A program made the translations under genes and the position numbers. 64,000 bases of DNA from Dasypus novemcinctus (lineage: Eukaryota; Chordata; Mammalia; Cingulata; Dasypodidae), in the NCBI RefSeq assembly GCF_030445035.2, contig NC_080696.1, forward strand, positions 25,123,661-25,187,660. Direction: 5' to 3'. The notes under the pieces were generated by a model. It was not told the DNA's origin and did no database searches. It was given only the letters and a program-made list of their open reading frames with translations. This document shows, piece by piece, positions 35,789 through 49,060 of the stretch (the stretch's first letter is position 1; each line of letters opens with the position of its first letter).

Positions 35789-35993
35789 GTAGGGAGTAGA
35801 TGTACCTGAAGTGGTTGAGCACCTGCTTCCCACACGCAAGGACCCAGGTTGGGTCCCCAGAACCTCTTAAAAATGAGGAAACAAGCAAGAAAAAACAACT
35901 CTCATTGGGGAACAGATATAGCTCAGTGGTTGTGTGCCTGCTTTCAATGTATGCTGCCCTGGCTTGGATCCCCAGTGCCAAAAATAACAAGAA
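35789..35993 (+). mobile_element. DAS-type dimeric tRNA-derived SINE, plus strand
   Basis: Two tRNA-like heads in tandem. The first, near 35790-35870, has A box 'agtggttgagc' and B box 'ggttgggtcc'; the second, near 35906-35980, has 'ctcagtggttgtgtgc' and B box 'gcttggatcc'. They are joined and followed by A-rich linkers. Matches the armadillo DAS-I/II style. TSD AAAGGCATA flanks it (35780-35788 and 35994-36002). Absent from the matching site in unit A (about 4.99 kb), so it postdates the duplication. Confidence 0.8.
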
Positions 35994-36002
35994 AAAGGCA
36001 TA

Positions 36003-39000
36003 AAACAAGAAAAATGAGGTTCCAGCTATGTGAAGTTTATAGAAATAAGTGAAAGTAATAGCATGCACAAACATAAATCTCTAAATATAAGCATTTAAAT
36101 ACTAATGTTCAAAGTCATAGCAGAAAAAGTAGACCTCTGTTATTTCAGAGATACAAAGGACGGTATAAGATACAATAGAGCTAAACTTTCAGAAAATTAT
36201 AAAATCTTTATCAGAGCTTCAAAACAAATAAAATAAATTAAAATATTAAAGGGAAGATTAGAATTATTTTTAAGAAAATAACATTGAATAATTGTCAAGG
36301 ATAAAGTTGTACTTTTGGTGAATTTAAGACAAAGAATCTGTCTTTCTTTTCGTTTTCTACTTCTAATTTCCCAACAAAATTATTTTACTGTTAGAGATGA
36401 TATATTGGATTGCCACAAATAATGATTAAGAAAAAAAGTTAACCATAAATTAGTATTATTAAATATTCTTTCATCAACTTATATTATCTTAAAATACATT
36501 TAATGACTATACAAAATAATTTCAATCCTGATAAGAAAAGCTTCATGTTGATTTTGCAAGTATGAAGCAAACCTTATTGAAGTGACATTGACCTAGAAAA
36601 TTCTCCATAAGTGTCTCATCTAGCTTAAACTGCAAGGTCACAAATTATGAATAAATCGACATGGCTTTTTAATCTCTAAATAAGCTTTTTTCAGTATTAC
36701 TGAATTTTGGATGAAGAGAAGAATTGTGCTTCCAAAAGTTCATCAAATATATAATAGTTTAAAAATCCTTTTCCATACCATCATATTCTCTCCTTAAATT
36801 CTGCAATTTAACAGTTTTTCTGGAATAAGTTGTTTCTAGAGCTACATGAAAATTGATTTCATTATCTTTAATTAATGAAAGATTCACAACAATTCATTTT
36901 ACCTGGTTGTATATAGAAGTGAAGTTTTGGCCATTAAATTATAAAATATTTACTCTCTCAGCACAGATTTTTACTTTCCCTTCTCATGATTTTTTAATAT
37001 AATATAACAAAAGTCGTTACACTAAAATAATAAACTGTACAAACATTATTGTGACTGAATACAACAATGCATCTGCTGTGTAGATGAATTAGGTGATACT
37101 GACAAACCTGACAGCAGGAACCCCACCATGTTTTCCCTGTGATGCCTCAAAAGTCCTAATTAATCTATGTAATATTCATCTCCTAGAAAGAAGTTAGTTG
37201 TGTTGCACCAATCAATGAAAAATACATGAAATTGTGGGTTTTTAAAAGTTTAGTAAAACATAGGTTTAGGTGTATTATAAATATTTAATAATAAATCAGG
37301 GTATTACTGAAAATACAGTGTGAAAAAAATATGTGAACACAGAGTATACCTTTATAACCTTTATATGTACAAATGAAAATAATTGGAGGAAAATACACCT
37401 AAAGTCGAACATTTATGATTTCTTTTTCTTATAATTTTTGTGCTTGAATTTTTGCATAATGAACTAGGTATACTCATATGATAATATAACCTTTTAAATA
37501 CAAAAATGTTTCAATTTGAAAAATGTTCTATTCCATCCCTAGTGGTTAATGATCTGGACTTTCAGACATATATTAACTATTTTCCTAGAAATAACTTCCT
37601 TTAAAATCCAGTCATAACTTAGAACATCACAAAGGAATATCAAAATATGCTTCTCAGCATTATGTGGCCACTACGAGGAAGTCAATTGTGTGTAATAAAC
37701 ATACCCCTGATGCATTAATTCTTAAAGTTTTATCCTTGCAATCATGCCAAGCAATCATCCTTGGAAATTGGTCCCTAAGATGACCAAATGCTGGTCATTA
37801 TCAATAATCCTCAATATAGGAGGTGCCATGGCATTATCAGGGTGAAAGATAAAAGATACTCTCTTCTGTTTGAGATCACAGTAGCTCCCTGGTATACTCA
37901 TGAGACATAATTTCCAGGTGAACTTGCTATTTTTTTAACCAAAAATTGAACACAATTTTTAGATTGCTTTATTTTACTTAATCAAAGAAAAATACACAAA
38001 CCAAAAGTACATGCCTAGAAAATTAAGCAAAAATTTCATCAATGGAAGCAAATATTTTATCATGGAATTTCAGTTTCCTTACATGGTTTGAATATTTTAT
38101 TTCTGAAACAAACTTGAGGTTGGCAAATTTCTAAAAAGGTAATGCTACAGAAAGTTTTTCACCAGCTTTGGCTCCTGGTAAGCATTAATCTCAAAATTTG
38201 AGTGTTTTAATTTATCTAAAAAAAATGGGAATATTATTAGGAAAGTATGTTTATACATATATATATCATACAAGCATTTCCTAAATAAGTAATGCCAGGA
38301 TTTATAGAAATGGAAATATAAAACTGATGGACTCAGAAAATTAAATCAATGTACATATATTAAATATACATTTTTGGAGGATAGTTTATTAAATAATCTG
38401 TTAATCCACATACATTTTGAAAACTAGTAGTAATGAGACATCTATAACATTAGCATACCCCTGTAAAGTAGCCTGAGTTTTTAATTTCTAATCTGTAATT
38501 TGTATTAAATAATATTGGATGCAAAAGAACAGGATATGATGCATGAATCTCTCTTTGAATGTTTGTTATATATCTAGTACTTTTATCTGTTTCTCTGAAA
38601 TTAATTTTAAGTAGTAATATATTGTTATGACATTGTTCCTTGGACTCATTCTTGATAGAGTCACAGCACAAACAAAACTTAATGGTTGTAATTCTGGATA
38701 CGTTATTTTCTATGCCATTTTTCTCAGGTAAAAATGTGTACAAAAGTAGTTTTTATGGTATAATATTTCATCTGGATAAATGCTTTAATAAAGTTTCAAA
38801 TTCCTTCTAATTACACAATTTTTTTTAATCTCTATCATATGCAAATGATGATTTATACCTAATTTGTATTTGGCAGGGAAACATATTTTAGTCACATTTT
38901 GCACACTATCCTTTACTATAAATTTCTAGTATCACAAAATTATTTTTCTAACTAATGTAGATCATTCTTATAAACAAAAACTGTTTTGAAGTCATTCATG

Positions 39001-39050
39001 TGAAATATCATGTTTGATTTATGAACATTTTACAGCTTTTGAATACTATC
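36003..39050. other. AT-rich upstream flank of OR pseudogene 2
   Basis: No gene seen. Colinear with 5.0-10.0 kb of unit A except for the unit-A SINE and the 8.7-9.9 kb stretch. A MIR relic sits near 38690-38800. The minus-strand frame at 38450-38743 is AT-rich and unrecognised, and it is not conserved in unit A. Confidence 0.5.
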
Positions 39051-39943
39051 ATGGGAAGTGGGAACAAAGCAAATATGCCTAACTTCTTCCTTATAGGATT
39101 GACTGACTCTGAAGAGTTATACCTGATTACCATGTTGGGGAATGCAGGAATGATACTTATAATTCACCTAGATCTCCATCTTCACACCCCCATGTATTTT
39201 TTCCTCAGTCACCAGTCATTTCTTTACCTCAGTTATTCAATGGTCATCACCCCTAAAACCTTAGAGAACTTACTGATGTGCAAAAATATACTGCATTCAT
39301 GGGCTGCTGCTTCACTTAGATGTCTTTTTTTTTTTCTTCTTAGCTGCCTGAATTTTTTTTCTCTCTTCAGTAGTCTATGATCACTATATAGCTATATACA
39401 ATCTCCTGAACTACTCAATTGTTAAGTCCAGGAAAGTCTGCCACACCCTTTTCACTGGGTCCTACATGATTGGTTTTACTGAATCATTAGTCAACATTAT
39501 TTTCATGAGCACTTTGCATTTCTGCAAATCCAATGTAATCTATCATTTTTTTCTCTGACATATTCCCAATTTTAGCCCTGCCCTGCACTAACTCTCATAA
39601 CACTGAAATCATGGCATTCATTCTATTTAATTTAAATGTAATGGTGTCTCTTATTGCAATCTCTGTGTCTTATGGGTCCATTCTTTCTACAATCCTGAAA
39701 ATTAATTTCACTTCAAGAAAGTACAAAGCCTTTTCTACTTGTGCCTCCCATCTCCTAGGAGTCACTATATTATATGCCACTACAATTTTTACCTATTTAA
39801 AACCAAAACATTTCTACTCCATGGGAAAGGATCAAGTGGCCTCTGTGTTTAGTACTATGGTAGTCCCCATGATGATTCTTCTCATTTATAATCTTAGGAA
39901 CAAGGAGATGAAAAATGCTTGCAATAGAGTCATGCACAAGTGA
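39051..39943 (+). pseudogene. Olfactory receptor pseudogene 2 (paralogue of pseudogene 1)
   Basis: Class II odorant-receptor relic whose start ATG at 39051 aligns with that at 10016. Landmarks: '[10 protein letters not shown]', '[18 protein letters not shown]', '[16 protein letters not shown]', '[14 protein letters not shown]', '[15 protein letters not shown]' and 'YLKPK'. Damage: an in-frame 33-nt deletion at the start of TM1 (11 residues lost relative to pseudogene 1, near 39115), frameshifts between 39300 and 39370, D-R-Y changed to D-H-Y at 39379-39387, a frameshift in the poly-T tract near 39545, and the TM7 motif NPLIYSLRN altered to '[10 protein letters not shown]'. Stop near 39941. 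Its last third is still one open frame (39611-39943). No insertion at the loop-3 site used by the LTR in pseudogene 1. Confidence 0.9.
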
Positions 39944-42297
39944 GAGGGGTCCAGGCAATTTTAATGACAGTGATGATGAACATTTAAAGTATATCTTTTA
40001 TTTCTTTTATATTTGGGTATTTACTTGGTCTCTCTGTAAATATAGTATAATCTTCTAAAAAATAGTTGGGGACAAACCCTTCCCAGATACATTAGAGGAT
40101 GTAGAGACCAAAGAAGGACTCCACACACCCTGATTTTAAGAAAGGAAAAATTATCAGATCCAGAGCCATAAACCTGAAAGTGGACATGCATTGTTAGAGT
40201 AACTTGTAGTTTGTGGAGGCATATGGATTACTATAGACACAAAAAGTACACATTAAAAGGACATATAGTTATTGCCAGAGAAGGCTGTTTTGGGAGCCTA
40301 CAAATCAGGAGGTGCCTGGATGTTATTCTGGAGCAACTGTGAAAAAAGTAGTGCTTGCTGAAGGTAAAACTGTGGGTTTCTAATACTGAAGTCAGAAGCT
40401 GTGGGAAGATAAAACCTTGCTCCCCAGGGTGAGGGCTACAGTGTTCCCTAAAAACTGCCAGTCCTGTGACAATATTCCAAAGCCCTGTGTTCCCCAAATG
40501 TGTGACCCCCAAGCCTGTGTTCCCTGAAACTCCATAACTCAAATTCCACAGACCCATGTACCCTGAGTACACATTATCCCAGGCCTCCATTTCCCAAACC
40601 AAGCATTCTCCAAAATCTGGCATTCCTCTAGCCCTCTGGTCTCAGACTAATTCCAGGAGTGGGAGGTTCTGGTGGGAGGTATAGAGAGGCATGAGGAGTG
40701 CAGGTTCAAATTTCTGGTCCTTCACCTCTTTTTTTGAGCTTGGAGGAGCATACCAGCAGGCAAGGGGAGAGTCTAGGAAGAAAGGAGAGTCAAATCTGCT
40801 GAGAGAACCTGATTTACATAAATACCCTGGGATAGGAAACTTGGTCTGGGAAAAGGTGGCTTCAGAAAATTAACTAGCCCTCTTATAGCACACCTAAGGG
40901 AGAGAGACAGTAGGATCTGCTTTGCAGGCCTCCAGTAGCATATTTAAGGTTCCTGGCAAGGTGTGGGCAGTCTCTCTTAAGAAATTAAGAGCCATTATTT
41001 TCTGTGGTGAGCTGGTTCAACAGGGACCCATTTGAATCTAATACAGGACCCCACATGCAGCTTTCCTGCTGCCCTTGGAGAGAGGGAAGTGAGGAAGGTA
41101 GAAAGGGGGAAAGTCAGACGCATATGCAGTTTATTGAATTGCAAAGAGGATTCCTTCCTTGAGGCCTTGTCTGGTCTCTTTTGTTGATTTGTTTTCTTGT
41201 TTTTCCTTCCTCTTTATTCTGCCACAGCCCTTTTTTCTTTTCTTTTTTTTCTTTTTCTTTTAGTGCTTGCTTTTTTTCCCTTTTTTTCCTTCTTTTTTAA
41301 AATTTATATTAGATGCTAGAGGCAGCATTTCTTATCTGCTGTGTTTCCTCATCCTCAAATTCCTCTGTTCTTTGTGTACTGATTTTGGCTACCAATGCTA
41401 TCCCTTTCCTTTACATCTTTCTATCTTCCATTGTTTATTGTTTCTCTTACATTCCACCTCTCTTTGTTTAGCCCCCAAATTTCTGACATTTCATTTCTAA
41501 TACCTGTATTCTGTTTTCTGTATTTTATTCACTCTTTATATTATTGTCCTTTCTTTTCTCTTTCCCACTCTCCCAATCACACTGGCCATTTAATTAGTAC
41601 TATATTCCTCCCAATATTCAGTTAACTATTTCATTATAGGTACTCCACTTTATACTGTTATAACTCTACACAGCTTACATGAGATAAATATCCATTCTCC
41701 TAGATCTTGCATGGTTCTTCTAACATTTACTAACAATACTACTCTTATCCTTTTTCTTATCCCTTTTGCTTTCTGTGGCCCTAATATTTTCCTTCAAGGA
41801 AACTTAGCCAACAACAAGGAAATAGAAAAAGAAGAGCAAAGTGATGAAGAGAAGACTTAACACACATGCAAAAACAATTAATTAAATCCCAAAACTAGAT
41901 GAAGAAGATACTCAACTGAAAAAAACCATCAAGATAAGCAGATTAATTGTGATTTCTCATCTGAAACCATGGAGGCAAAAGGCAGTGTTGTGACATATTC
42001 AAGGTACTAAAAGAAAAAATTTCCAACCAAGAATACTCCATCGGGCAAAACTAGCATTCAAAACAGTGATGGAGAGTTCAAAATATTCAGAGATAAACAG
42101 AAATTGACAGAGTATGCCAACAAGAAACCTGCCCTTCAAGAAATACTAAAGGAAGTTCTGCAGGAAAAAAGAAAAAAACAGGAGAGACATAGTTTTAGGA
42201 GAGGTGCAAGAACAACTAAAAATACAAAAAGAGAAAAAATCAAACAAAATATGACAAACATAAATCCAAAGAAAACATGTCTAATATAAGTAATTAA

Positions 42298-45200
42298 TTG
42301 AAATTTACAACAGTGACTGTTAATGGATTAAACTCACCTCTTAAGGGACACAGATTGGAAGATTGGATAAGGAAATATGACCCATGTATACGCTTTCTAC
42401 AAGAAACACATCTTAGGCCCAGAGATTTGGAGAGATTTAAAGTGAAAGACTGGAAAATATTCTTACATGCAAACAATAACCAAAATAGGGCAGGAGTACC
42501 AATAGTAATACTGGACAAAATAGACTTTAAATGCAAAACAATTGTGAGAGACAAAGATGGACACTACATATTAGTGAAAGGGATAATCTTTCAAGAAGAA
42601 AGAACAACCATAAACATTTATGTCCCTAACAAGGGCACCTCCAAATACATGAGGCAAACACTGGAAAAATTAAGTGAAGGAATAAATGCCCTAAATTATA
42701 GTTGAGGATTTTAATACACCACTATCACCATTGGACATAATGTCTTAAAAGAGAATCAATAAAGAAATAAAGACTTTGAACAATATATTAGAGGAGCTGG
42801 ACCTAATGGACTTATACAGAACTTCACACCCAAATACAATAGGATGTACATTCTTCTCAATGATCTCATGGATCATTCTCCAAGATAGACCACATGCTAG
42901 GCAACAGAGAAAGTCTCAATGAATTCAGGAAGATTGAAATCATGCAAAATAATTTCTCTGACCACAGTGGAATGAAACTGGAAATCTGCAAGGACCAAAG
43001 ACACAGATTTGGCACCAATATATGGAAGATAAACAGCACATTCTTAGAAAAAGAGAGGTCAAAGAGGAAATCTCAAAAGAAATCAATAATTACCTTGAAG
43101 CTAATGAAATTATAACACAACATATTAAAACTTATGGGATGTTGCAAAAGCTGTACTAAGAGGGATATCATTAGCCATAAATTCATATGTCAAAGAAGCA
43201 GAAAGAGCTAAAATTGAAGAACTAACTGCACACTTGGAGGAATTAGTAAAAAAACAACAAACACCAAATGAAGAAGACAGAAAGAAATAACTAAGATCAG
43301 AGCAGAACTAGATGAAATAGAAAATAAGAAAGTGCTTGAAAAGATAAACAAAATAAAGAGCTGGTTCTTTGAGAAATCAATAAAATTGACAAACCCCTAC
43401 CTAGACTAACGAAGAAAAAAAGAGAGAAGTTGCAAATAACACACAAAAAGAAATGAGAAAGAGGATATCACCACTGACCACACAGAAATAAAGACTATCA
43501 TAAAAGGATACTTGGAAAAACTATATTCCAACAGGAAGGACAATTTAGAAGAAATGGACAAATTCCTAGAAACACAAAAGCATCATACATTGATGAAAGA
43601 AGAAATTGATGATCTCAACAAACCAATTGCAAGTAAAGAGCTAGAATCAGTCATTAAAAACCTCCTCAACTAAGAAGAGCCCTGGGCCAGATGGTTTCAC
43701 AGGTGAATTCTTCAAAACATTCTGGAAAGAGCTAACACAATCTTGCTTAAACTTTTTCAAAAACCAAAATAGAAGGAACATTTTATAACTCATTCTATGA
43801 TGCCAACATTATCCTAATACCAAAGCCAAAGACACCACAAGAAAGGAAAATTACAGACCAAGCTCTCCAATGAACTCAGATGCAAAAATCCTCAACAAAA
43901 TACTTGCTAATAGTATTCAACAACACATTAAACACATTATACACCAAGACCAAGTGGATTTCATTCCCAGTATGCAAGGATGGTTCAACATAAGAAAACC
44001 AGTTAATGTAATACACCATCTAAAAAGGTTGAAGGAAAAATATCACATGTTCATCTCCTTAGAGAGAGAAAAAGCATTTGACAAAATACATCACACTTTC
44101 TTGATAAAAACACTGCAAAAGATTGGAATAGAAGAAAATTTTAGAACATGATAAAGGGTATATATGAAAAGCCACAGCTAACATCATTTACAATGGTGAA
44201 ATCCTAAAATATTTTCCTCTAAGATCAGGAACAACACAAGGATGTCCACTACCACTACTTCTAGTTAACATTGTGTTAGAAGTACTTGTTCAAGCCCTGA
44301 GGCAAGAACCAGACATAAAAGGCATCCAAATTAGAAAGGAAGAAGTCAAAATTTCACTATTTGCAGATGACATGATCCTATAGTAGAAAGCCCTGAGACG
44401 TCTTCAACAAAGCTTATAGAACTTATAAATGAGTTCAGTAAATTCACAGGTAATAAGATCAATGCACAAAAATCAGTTGCATTTATGTACACCAATAATA
44501 AGCAATCTCATGAGGAAATTAAGAAACAAATACCATTTACAATAGTAAATTTAAAAAATCAAATGCCTAGGAATAAATTTAACCAGAAATATAAAAGACC
44601 TATACACAGAAAATTACACAAAACTGTTCAAGGAAATCAAAGAAGACTGAAATAAATGGAAGAATATTCCCTATTCATGGGTAGGAAGACTAAATATATT
44701 AAGATGTCTATCCTACCAAAACTGATCTACACATTCAATGTAATCCCAATAAAAATCAACACAGCATTTATTAATGAACTAGAAAAACTAGCTATGAATT
44801 TTATTTGGAAAAGAAAGAGGCTGCAAATAACCAAAGACATATTGAAAAAGAAAAATGAAATTGGAGGAATCACAATACCTGACTTCAAAATATACTACAA
44901 AGCTACAGTAGTGAAAGTGGCATGGTTGGCACAAGGATAGACACACTGACCACTGGAACCAAATTGAGAGTTCTGATATAGATTCTTATATATGCAATCA
45001 TATGATATTAGACAAGGCCACCAAACCCACTCAAATGGGAGAGAATGGCCTCTCCAATAAATGGTGCTTGGAGAACTGGATATTCATATGCAAAATAATG
45101 AAAGAGGATTACCACCACACACCTTACACAAAAATCAACACAAGATGTATCAAAGACATAAATATAAGAACCAAGACCATAAAGACCTTGGAAAACAATG

Positions 45201-45992
45201 GAGGGAGGCATCTACCAGACCTTGTACTAGGAAATGCCTTCATGAACTTCACACTCAAAGCACTAGCAGGAAAAGATCAAATAGATACAAGGAATTTCCT
45301 CAAAATTAAAGCCTTTTGCACCTCAAAGGTAATTGTCAAGATGTGAAAATACAGCCTACCCAATGGGAAAAAATATTTGGTAACCAATATCTGATAGGAG
45401 GCTCATATCCTGCATATATAAAGAACTTCTATATCTCAAAAATAAAAAGACAACCCATTTAAAAAAATGGCCAAGAGATTTGAACAGAAGCTTCTCTGAA
45501 GAAGAAATACAAATGGCTAAAAAGCACATTAAAAAATGCTTAAAATCTCTAGTTATGAGGGAAATGCAAATCAAAACTATAGTGAGATACCATCTTACTC
45601 CCATAAGACCAGCAGCTATCAAATACAACAACAACAACAACAACAGAGGATTACAAATGTTGGAGAGGTTATTGATGAATGGGAACACTCATCCTCTGCT
45701 GGTGGGAATAGAGAAGGGTCCAGCCATTTGGAGGACAGTTTGGTGGTTTCTCAAAAAGCTAGCTATACATTTGCCATATGACCCAGCAATTCCACTCCTG
45801 GGTATATTCCCAGAAGAACTGAAAACAAGGACACAATCTGATATATGCACGGCAATGTTCTTAGCAGCATTACTCACTATTGCCAAAAGTTGGAATCAAC
45901 CCAAACGCCACTCAGCAGATGAATGGATAAATAAAATGTGCTATATACAGACATTAGAATACTACTCAGCTATAAGAAGGAATACAGTATGA
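42298..45992 (+). pseudogene. LINE-1 ORF2 remnant of copy E (endonuclease, RT, C-terminal domain)
   Basis: ORF2p is the LINE-1 endonuclease/reverse transcriptase. Endonuclease at 42298-42705 ('VNGLNSPLKGHRLEDWIRK', 'LQETHL' with catalytic E) and 42894-43115 ('NNFSDHSGMKL', S-D-H motif). RT: P-G-P-D-G-F near 43685, catalytic F-A-D-D at 44360-44371 followed at once by a TAG at 44381. Thumb and C-terminal region in 44656-44940, 45002-45346 and 45480-45992 ('SNKWCLENW', 'MREMQIKTIVRYHLTPIR', 'YDPAIPLLGIFPEEL', 'LEYYSAIRRNTV'). At least six frameshifts or stops. A (CAA)n run at 45627-45644 gives a poly-Asn stretch. Confidence 0.85.
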
Positions 45993-48900
45993 ACACATGG
46001 GATAACATGGATAATCTTGAGGAAATTATGTTGAGTCAAGCAAGCCAGGCATTGAAGGACAAATCTACATGACCTCTCTGATATGAAATAAGTAAACCAA
46101 GCTGTCTCAGAGAGTTAGAGACTGGATGATAGGCTTAAAAGTAGTTGTGGGGAGAGGAAGGTTGTGAGCTGATGCCTACATGGGTGAAATCTATGATAAG
46201 CTGTAGGTAAGTATTTGTACAGGGCAGGGATAAGATGGGGGCATAGGAGTACCTTTGGGTGGGGCTTTGCAGGCTTCAGGGGTGTTAGGATTGGAAAGAT
46301 GGGTCATATGGCCAAGGAATTGGGGGGAGGGCTGGGTAGAGCAGTTGAACATGGGAGATTGTCAGGTATGTGGTTGAAACTATAATGTTGAGAAAACTCT
46401 TTAGACAATAATACAAGGAAGGATTACCTGTTTAAGGTGCTTAAGGGGGTCATCTGGGACAGGGACAGACTTCTAAGGATTGTGTGAGTACTCATTTTGT
46501 CATAATGTGTTATATCATTGGGTGGAGACCCATATAATGAGTATGAAGTTATACCCACATCCTGGGGAGGCCTGATGTTCTCAAACTGAGGGAATTGTGT
46601 CTCTCAAGAGAATTGGTAGCTCACAATGGGTTAGGGCAGTCTAGTATGTCAAGCCCTCAGCATTGTTGCAAGTATCTGTGAATCTGGCCCTTCAAGTAGT
46701 GAAGATTGATTGTCACTGTGGACCCTGAGGGGAGGGTGAGAGGCATATAGAATAGATGGAATCAGGGTAACTGTGGGCAATTGAAGTGTTCCACAAGATC
46801 ATCAATGAAGGATATAGGACATATTAAATTACACCAAAAATGTATAAGTCTATAGGCTAAAATTTTAGTTACATAAGGTAACTAAAAATTTAGAAAACTG
46901 TACAGTCTAAAACATAAACCATAATGTAAACCAAAATGGAACCATGTTTGAAAGCTATGTAGTTTCAATATCAATACATCAGCCACAGCAAATATAACAT
47001 GAACATGTAAAAACATCATTCCTAGGCAAGGGGGAAAGGGTTTGATGTTGGATATATGGGAGTCCCCTATATTGTATATGTGAATTACTGTGATCTAAAT
47101 CTTTTGTGAAGACAGAATAAAAAAATAGGGAAAAAAAAGATGTAGACATTGAGGAATAAATGAAAGAAATTGTCTTGCCACCGTACATATAGGGCAACTC
47201 CCATTGCAGTGATGAAAGGCTAAATGTCAAAAACAAATTTTTATAGTATTTTTCATTTTTTAATACCCCAATTTAGTTTTACTTTATTTTAGTTTTTCTA
47301 CATTGGTATGCATTCTATTTCTAATTTTTAAACCCATCACTCTATTTCATTTCCCTATTAATTGAATTTGGCAATGTATTAGACTTCATTTTTGAAGAAG
47401 TTTGGACCACAGAAAGGTTCACCTATGGCAGGGGAGGAACACTGGTGTGCGGTGTTATTGATGGGAGACACATGGTTGGGAGGGAGTTCTCCAGGGCATG
47501 TATATAGGGTACATAAAAATGTTCGGATATATGTTGGGCATTTTCATAGTAGTTATGGTTACAAATGATGATTGAGGGAAGGCTGAGGTCCTAGCCAGGG
47601 GAGCTCTGCCACATTCCCCATTGGAACAGCAACAATTCCTCAAGTACAATGGCAAAGACCAATGAAGAAGCATTATCCAATAATGAGCCCTTGATATTGC
47701 TGATATGCTTATAAGCCTGTGTGCCTGAAATATGAACTAGGCCTAGAGCTGCAGAGTGCCTAATTGTTACTTTCTGAGAGCCTCCATGTTGCTCAAATGT
47801 GGCCACTCTCAAGCTAAACTCAACTTGTAAATGCATTACCTTCCCCCCAGTGTGGGACATGATTCCCAGGGATGAGCCTCCCTGGCGCTGAGAGATTATT
47901 ATGAAGCACCAGCTGGTGATGTAACTAGAAAAAGAGCTTGAATAAAATGGTCAACTCAGACCAGCAGAATAGTTCAGTCTACATGTAGGATAGTGTGTTA
48001 AAAACTGCTTTTGACCTTGAATAAAGGGGGAAAATGGCAAAGACAAATGAGTTTATATGGCTAAGAGTCTTCAAAAAAGAATCAGGAAGTCATCAGAGGG
48101 GTCATGCTTATGCACACCTCAGCAAGTCCCCAGAGATAGCCAAAACAGATATAACGCCTAGTACAGGTTCTCCTCATGTCCATGGAGACCCACAGTTTCT
48201 ATGGTCATGGCAGCTGGCTCTGTCATGTCAGTGGGCCCTACTTTGGAATTTGTGTTCCTTAGTGTGATAGAATTGGACTCAGATGTGACCTTTCTACACA
48301 TGCCTCTTCTGTCACTTTTACTGAACCTGTGGTTGGCATTAGGGTTGGTGTATACTCAGGTGACTTGAATCTCTAGACTGGCCATGTGCCAGCTGGGCCC
48401 TGAACCTCAGCAGAGTTGCAACTCTTAACCTCTGGCTCATTGGACTTACCCAGGTCAGTTAACAGGGAGATGAAGATGGCCAACCACCACAGCAGGGAAC
48501 CAAGAGTTCCTACAACTGAAAGCAGAATTGCATCTATCATCCATGTGGAATCTAAGCCCTCTCTTGATATAGATGTGGAGTGGACATCACCATCCCAGGG
48601 TCCACAGAATGGAGGAATAAAGTATAGATAAGAGTGGACTTACTGATACTCTACTATGGAACTATTGTGACTAGTAATGGTAGAAATTGTAGCATTGATA
48701 TGGAGAAATTGGCCATGGTAGTTGCTGATGGCAGGGAGTGGGAAGAAGAGATGTGATGTGGGGGCATTTTTGGGATTTGGAGTTGTCCTAAATGATAGTG
48801 CAGGCACAGATGCTGGACATTATATATCCTGCCATAACCCACTGAAAATACTAGGGGAAAGTGTAAACTACAATGTAAACAATTACCCATGTGGTGCAGC

Positions 48901-49060
48901 AGTGCTCCAAAATGTATTCACTAAGTGCAATGAATGTGCCACAATGATGAAAGAAGTCATTGATGTGGGAGGGGTGGGGTGTACATGGGAACCTCATATT
49001 TTTTAATGTAACATTTTTTTAAATCTATGTATCTTCAAAAAACTACAATCAAAAAAATTG
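45993..49060 (+). mobile_element. Extended LINE-1 3' UTR of copy E
   Basis: Follows ORF2's end directly. Its distal 1.9 kb (47150-49060) matches 31826-33690, 16863-18587 (antisense), 28900-29272 and more distantly 2141-3826. Blocks: 'gcaacaattcctcaagtac', 'gggacatgattcccagg', 'cttgaataaa' repeats, then a region near 48400-48630 that stays open in the sense frame, and the terminal 'gtgctccaaaatgtattca'. Noncoding as far as established knowledge goes. Confidence 0.7.
48416..48631 (+). other. Recurrent sense-strand open frame in the LINE-1 3' UTR
   Basis: 71 codons, with TTG rather than ATG at the open-frame start; core 'LDLPRSVNREMKMANHH', then 'REPRVPTTESRIASIIHVES' and 'KPSLDIDVEW'. The same frame is readable in the plus-strand copy at about 33040-33230 (stop after VEWT), antisense in copy C near 17340-17500 (stop mid-way), antisense at 49586-49870 and 52335-52697, and faintly at 2568-2807. 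There is no conserved initiation codon. Function unknown; it may be chance persistence among related copies. Confidence 0.35.

Noticed and set aside
35789..35993. Two tandem tRNA genes
   Set aside because: A dimeric tRNA-derived SINE with A-rich linkers and a 9-bp TSD; the cloverleaf arms are not preserved.
40231..40623. 130-codon minus-strand frame
   Set aside because: It is antisense to LINE-1 5' UTR, overlaps the insertion's 5' part, and is not matched at the equivalent place in copy F.
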